From Gymnogyps californianus (Eukaryota > Chordata > Aves > Accipitriformes > Cathartidae), in contig NC_059471.1 of NCBI RefSeq assembly GCF_018139145.2, positions 210,695,494 to 210,759,493 on the forward strand: a stretch of DNA of 64,000 bases, read 5' to 3'. The position numbers and the translations under genes are program-made. The notes beneath the pieces were generated by a model. The model saw only the letters and a list, made by a program, of their open reading frames with translations, made no database searches and had not been told where the DNA came from. This document shows positions 52,931 through 64,000 of the stretch, one piece after another; within the stretch, counting starts at the first letter, position 1; each line of letters opens with the position of its first letter.

Positions 52931-53269
52931 ATCAAGAAACTACAGGCACCACTTCCAGGAAGACAACCTGGACTTTGCAACTGATAAGACTGTAAACCAG
53001 GGGGACCCCGGACTCAGAGGGGTGTGGGAATCGATAGAGCTGTACAAACCTGTGAGGGATGTGCAGGGAAGGGGAGCACGGAGGAACAAAGATGAGAATA
53101 GACAGAAAGGAGTATAAAAGAGGCCAGTCGTGTAAAACAGGGCCAGTCAGTACTCTTGCCTGGCTGAGCCCTGCGCCTGATCATCACAGTCTGTCCTACC
53201 TTCTTGTATCTTCTTATTAAATCTTAACTATCTCTCTGCGTAATCATGCTCTCTATCCCCTGTGTGTGT

Positions 53270-53535
53270 GTGCTGCAAGGACTAAGTGCCAGCTACTGGT
53301 GAGACCTGTGTGTGTGAGTGAAAACTGGTGCCAGCTCCTGGAGTCAGACCAGGGGTATGGGCGCCCCTGGCCTGTGATGCCAGCTGCTGGAGCAAGCTGG
53401 GGTCTTTAACTTCCAGCCACTGGAGCAGGAATGGTACGTGTCCTGAGAAATCAGCTACTGGGGGAGGGCTGGCATGAGTGAGGGGACTGTGGGTCACAGC
53501 CTGTGTGCCTTGTGCCGGCTGCTGGGGAGGCGGGG
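53270..53535 (+). repeat. Degenerate GCCAGCTGCTGGAG-type repeats
   Basis: At least six imperfect copies of a palindromic core (AGCTACTGG, AGCTCCTGGAG, AGCTGCTGGAG, AGCCACTGGAG, AGCTACTGGG, GGCTGCTGGGG) are spaced about 30-60 bases apart in the LTR downstream half. The same core occurs in copy 1 (42240 region). Confidence 0.55.
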
Positions 53536-53588
53536 TGTCCGTATCTTCCCCAATCCAGGTATACGTGGGGTGTGTATCCATATTCACT

Positions 53589-53885
53589 AGCAAAATTTAA
53601 GCTGGACTAGCCGGTGAGTAGGGGGACCTTGGGTACAGGCCAGGGTATCAAGTGGGCAGGGGGACCATGCTGGTACACCCAAGAGGATTAGCGAACATGA
53701 AGTGCATGAGGGACAAGTGTGTGAGTGCATGTTTGCTAGTGAGCATCAAGCTGGACTCACGGGCAAGTAGTGGATCTGTGAACCAGGTAAGGGGGCCTGG
53801 GATCTGTGCAGGGGGGCTGGGCAGACAGAGGGGCTGTGCTGGTGCTCGAGGGATCCACAAATGTGTGCGTGCTTGTGAACCTAGA
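53589..53885 (+). repeat. Two tandem units of about 148 bases after the LTR
   Basis: Each unit begins with a TAGC- or TGAGC-type lead into CAAGCTGGACT-like sequence and a G.GTAGT motif, continues through a GGGG-rich part and ends in a GTGTG.G.GTG segment. Units start near 53589 and 53736. A single equivalent unit is at 42416-42550. Confidence 0.5.
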
Positions 53886-54538
53886 GAGTGCAGGGTGTGC
53901 ACCTGCACTAGTGAAGTTTTATTGCTACCAGCTGAAGAGGAGGAAAGGGACTTGTCTGTGTTCATGTTTTATGCAAGTCCTGTATGTAGGTACTGTTGAA
54001 GGTAACACCTCATCTGTGGCAGCCTGTGTGACCAGCCGTGTCTGTAATACATGCTCAGCTTTGTTACTGGTTGAACCTGCAAACGGGAAACCTGCATCCC
54101 TCAGCCCAGGCAGAGGCCTCAGGTCCCCGGGGCAGGAGAGGTCCTGGGCCAGAGCGGCTGGAGGAGACGGCCATGCTTCTTAGGTCACTTAACATGAGTC
54201 AGCATATGCAGGACCTATTTGGGGTCCTAGAAGAGTCAGTAAGAGATTTCCAATGACTTCCACAGACTTTACGTGAGAGCTTCTTGTATTTGCCAAGGTG
54301 TTCAGGCAGATGTCTAGGCCCTGGCCTGAGTCACCGCTGGGACCGTAACCCCACCCTGCTCCCACCACCATAGCCACGACCCGGCCACCCAGCCCTTAAG
54401 ACGACCCACCTCGCTGCGAGGGCCGCAAAACGGGGACTTTTCCCAGGTCGGGCGGCACGGCGCGGAGCGGCCGCCGAAGCGCGATGGCGGCGTTCCTGAC
54501 AGCGCTCCTCTCAGCGCCAACGGTCGCCGCCGACCAGC

Positions 54539-54552
54539 GTTGCTAGGCAACC
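54539..54552. promoter_or_regulatory. RFX-type X-box
   Basis: GTTGCTAGGCAACC is an almost perfect inverted repeat of the RFX half-site (GTTGC / GCAAC) with a three-base spacer. RFX2/RFX3 X-boxes drive ciliary and spermiogenic genes. It lies 165 bases upstream of the DCLRE1C ATG and immediately upstream of the inferred MEIG1 first exon, so MEIG1 is the likely target. Confidence 0.65.
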
Positions 54553-54716
54553 GCCCGCCATTGCCTTTTTAAGAAGCCGTTCCCGCCTCTCCCGCCGCGC
54601 GTCTGATAGGCCGGCAGGAGGCGGAGCCACCTCACGATTGGCTGAGGGCCGGGGAGGCGGGGCCGGGGGGGCGGGGCAGGGGGGAGCGTGGCGGAAGCGG
54701 CGCGCCATTCGCCGCC

Positions 54717-63472
<8,756 letters not shown>

Positions 63473-64000
63473 GTGTGTATCATCTTGCAAAGCCTCTGCT
63501 AACTTTGCTGTGAAAGACTGGTTATAGGTGCTAATGTTTTGGTCCTATTGTGCTAAGGAAGACTTTGGCCAAATGGTGGCTTAATGTAAAGAAGAGTGAG
63601 AACTTTAGCTAGTGGGTTGAAGTTTTTTTTAAAAGAAAAAAAGGGAAAAAATATATTAGCTGATGCTAGAAATAGTTTAATTGTATTTGAAACTTGAAAA
63701 CTGTATTTTTAAATGAAGTAAGACAAGGAGCAGATTAGATCAGTCAGGTATTATCCATTTAAATACATCAAAAGCAGCTCAGATGATGCCTCCTGCAGCC
63801 ACACACTGTGTGCTTGTAGTGTATGGCCTTCCCTTTCCGGGAAGTCTGTCAAGCTGAAGGCTCCAACGTGGAGGAGTGCAGGCAGAACTGGAGATGGCAC
63901 GTTGGGGCATTGGTCTCTATGATTGATTTGCTTTGTCAGCTGCACTATGGAAGCAAGATGCAACAACGACGAGTGTTTCAAAGGAGTTGGAAGTGAGATG

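Larger units (their letters stand above)
52564..53590 (+). mobile_element. LTR of an endogenous retrovirus-like element (copy 2)
   Basis: LTR architecture is visible on the plus strand: a TG start, a duplicated upstream region, a TATA box (GTATAAAAG near 53112-53120), a polyadenylation hexamer ATTAAA (53216-53221), and a GT-rich then CAGC-rich downstream part. Copy 1 at 41.7-42.4 kb shares the right half. I could not name the avian family (an ERVL- or ERVK-type LTR is possible). No intact retroviral gene accompanies it, so it is a decayed or solo element in the MEIG1 first intron, antisense to MEIG1. Confidence 0.6.
50030..54480 (-). other. MEIG1: MEIG1 first intron (inferred)
   Basis: This lies between the exon that begins at 50029 and the shared promoter. 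It contains an LTR element (52.56-53.96 kb), poly(A)-type runs near 50770-50815 and 51585-51600, and the two candidate minus-strand exons at 51.65-52.04 kb. A donor-like CTCGCAGCGAG/GTGGGT on the minus strand at 54409-54404 would fit a non-coding first exon of about 54410-54540; this is inference only. Confidence 0.45.

Noticed and set aside
54189..54377. Minus-strand frame near the promoter as a 5' exon for the candidate exons at 51.6-52.0 kb
   Set aside because: A donor-like CAC/GTAAAG exists, but the acceptor, phase and start codon cannot be made consistent with confidence.

Overview
The window is vertebrate nuclear DNA, almost certainly from a bird. It holds short coding exons with GT/AG splice sites, large introns, CpG-island promoters and several CR1 LINEs whose 3' ends carry the avian CR1 signature (a TTCCAACCC-like stretch followed by ATTCTATG-type tails). 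Most long open frames in the GC-rich parts are chance frames; the real genes are spliced and were rebuilt here exon by exon from protein similarity, phase and splice sites. I cannot name the species.

Four protein-coding genes are supported. DMTF1 (plus strand, coding from base 1 to 20754) enters the window already in progress and runs to its stop codon, giving 669 residues of a protein that is about 760 in mammals. TMEM243 (minus, 31481 back to 22395) is complete at 118 residues in four exons. DMTF1 and TMEM243 are tail to tail, with their polyadenylation signals interleaved near 21.85-22.08 kb. MEIG1 (minus, 50004 back to 47695) has its complete 88-residue coding sequence in two exons. DCLRE1C/Artemis (plus, from 54717) is represented by its first nine coding exons (260 residues), with every metallo-beta-lactamase ligand expected in that part, and leaves the window at the right edge. 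MEIG1 and DCLRE1C appear to share a divergent CpG-island promoter at about 54.4-55.2 kb.

Layout: 1-22.0 kb DMTF1; 22.0-31.8 kb TMEM243 with its GC-rich first intron and promoter; 31.8-47.4 kb a gene-poor spacer with old CR1 debris, one LTR-derived element and one well-preserved CR1 3' end; 47.4-54.5 kb MEIG1, whose long first intron holds an LTR element and two candidate coding exons of an unrecognised gene; 54.4-64 kb the DCLRE1C 5' half, with further CR1 copies in its introns.

The genes do not form a pathway. DMTF1 is a Myb-like transcription factor of the ARF-p53 axis, TMEM243 a small multipass membrane protein, MEIG1 a spermiogenesis factor and Artemis the hairpin-opening nuclease of V(D)J recombination and end joining. 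The points most worth following up are the unassigned minus-strand exons at 51.6-52.0 kb, an RFX-type X-box in the MEIG1/DCLRE1C promoter, the junction between two blocks that lie on different human chromosomes (7q21 and 10p13), and long G/C homopolymers, one of which fills a third of a 137-bp Artemis intron.
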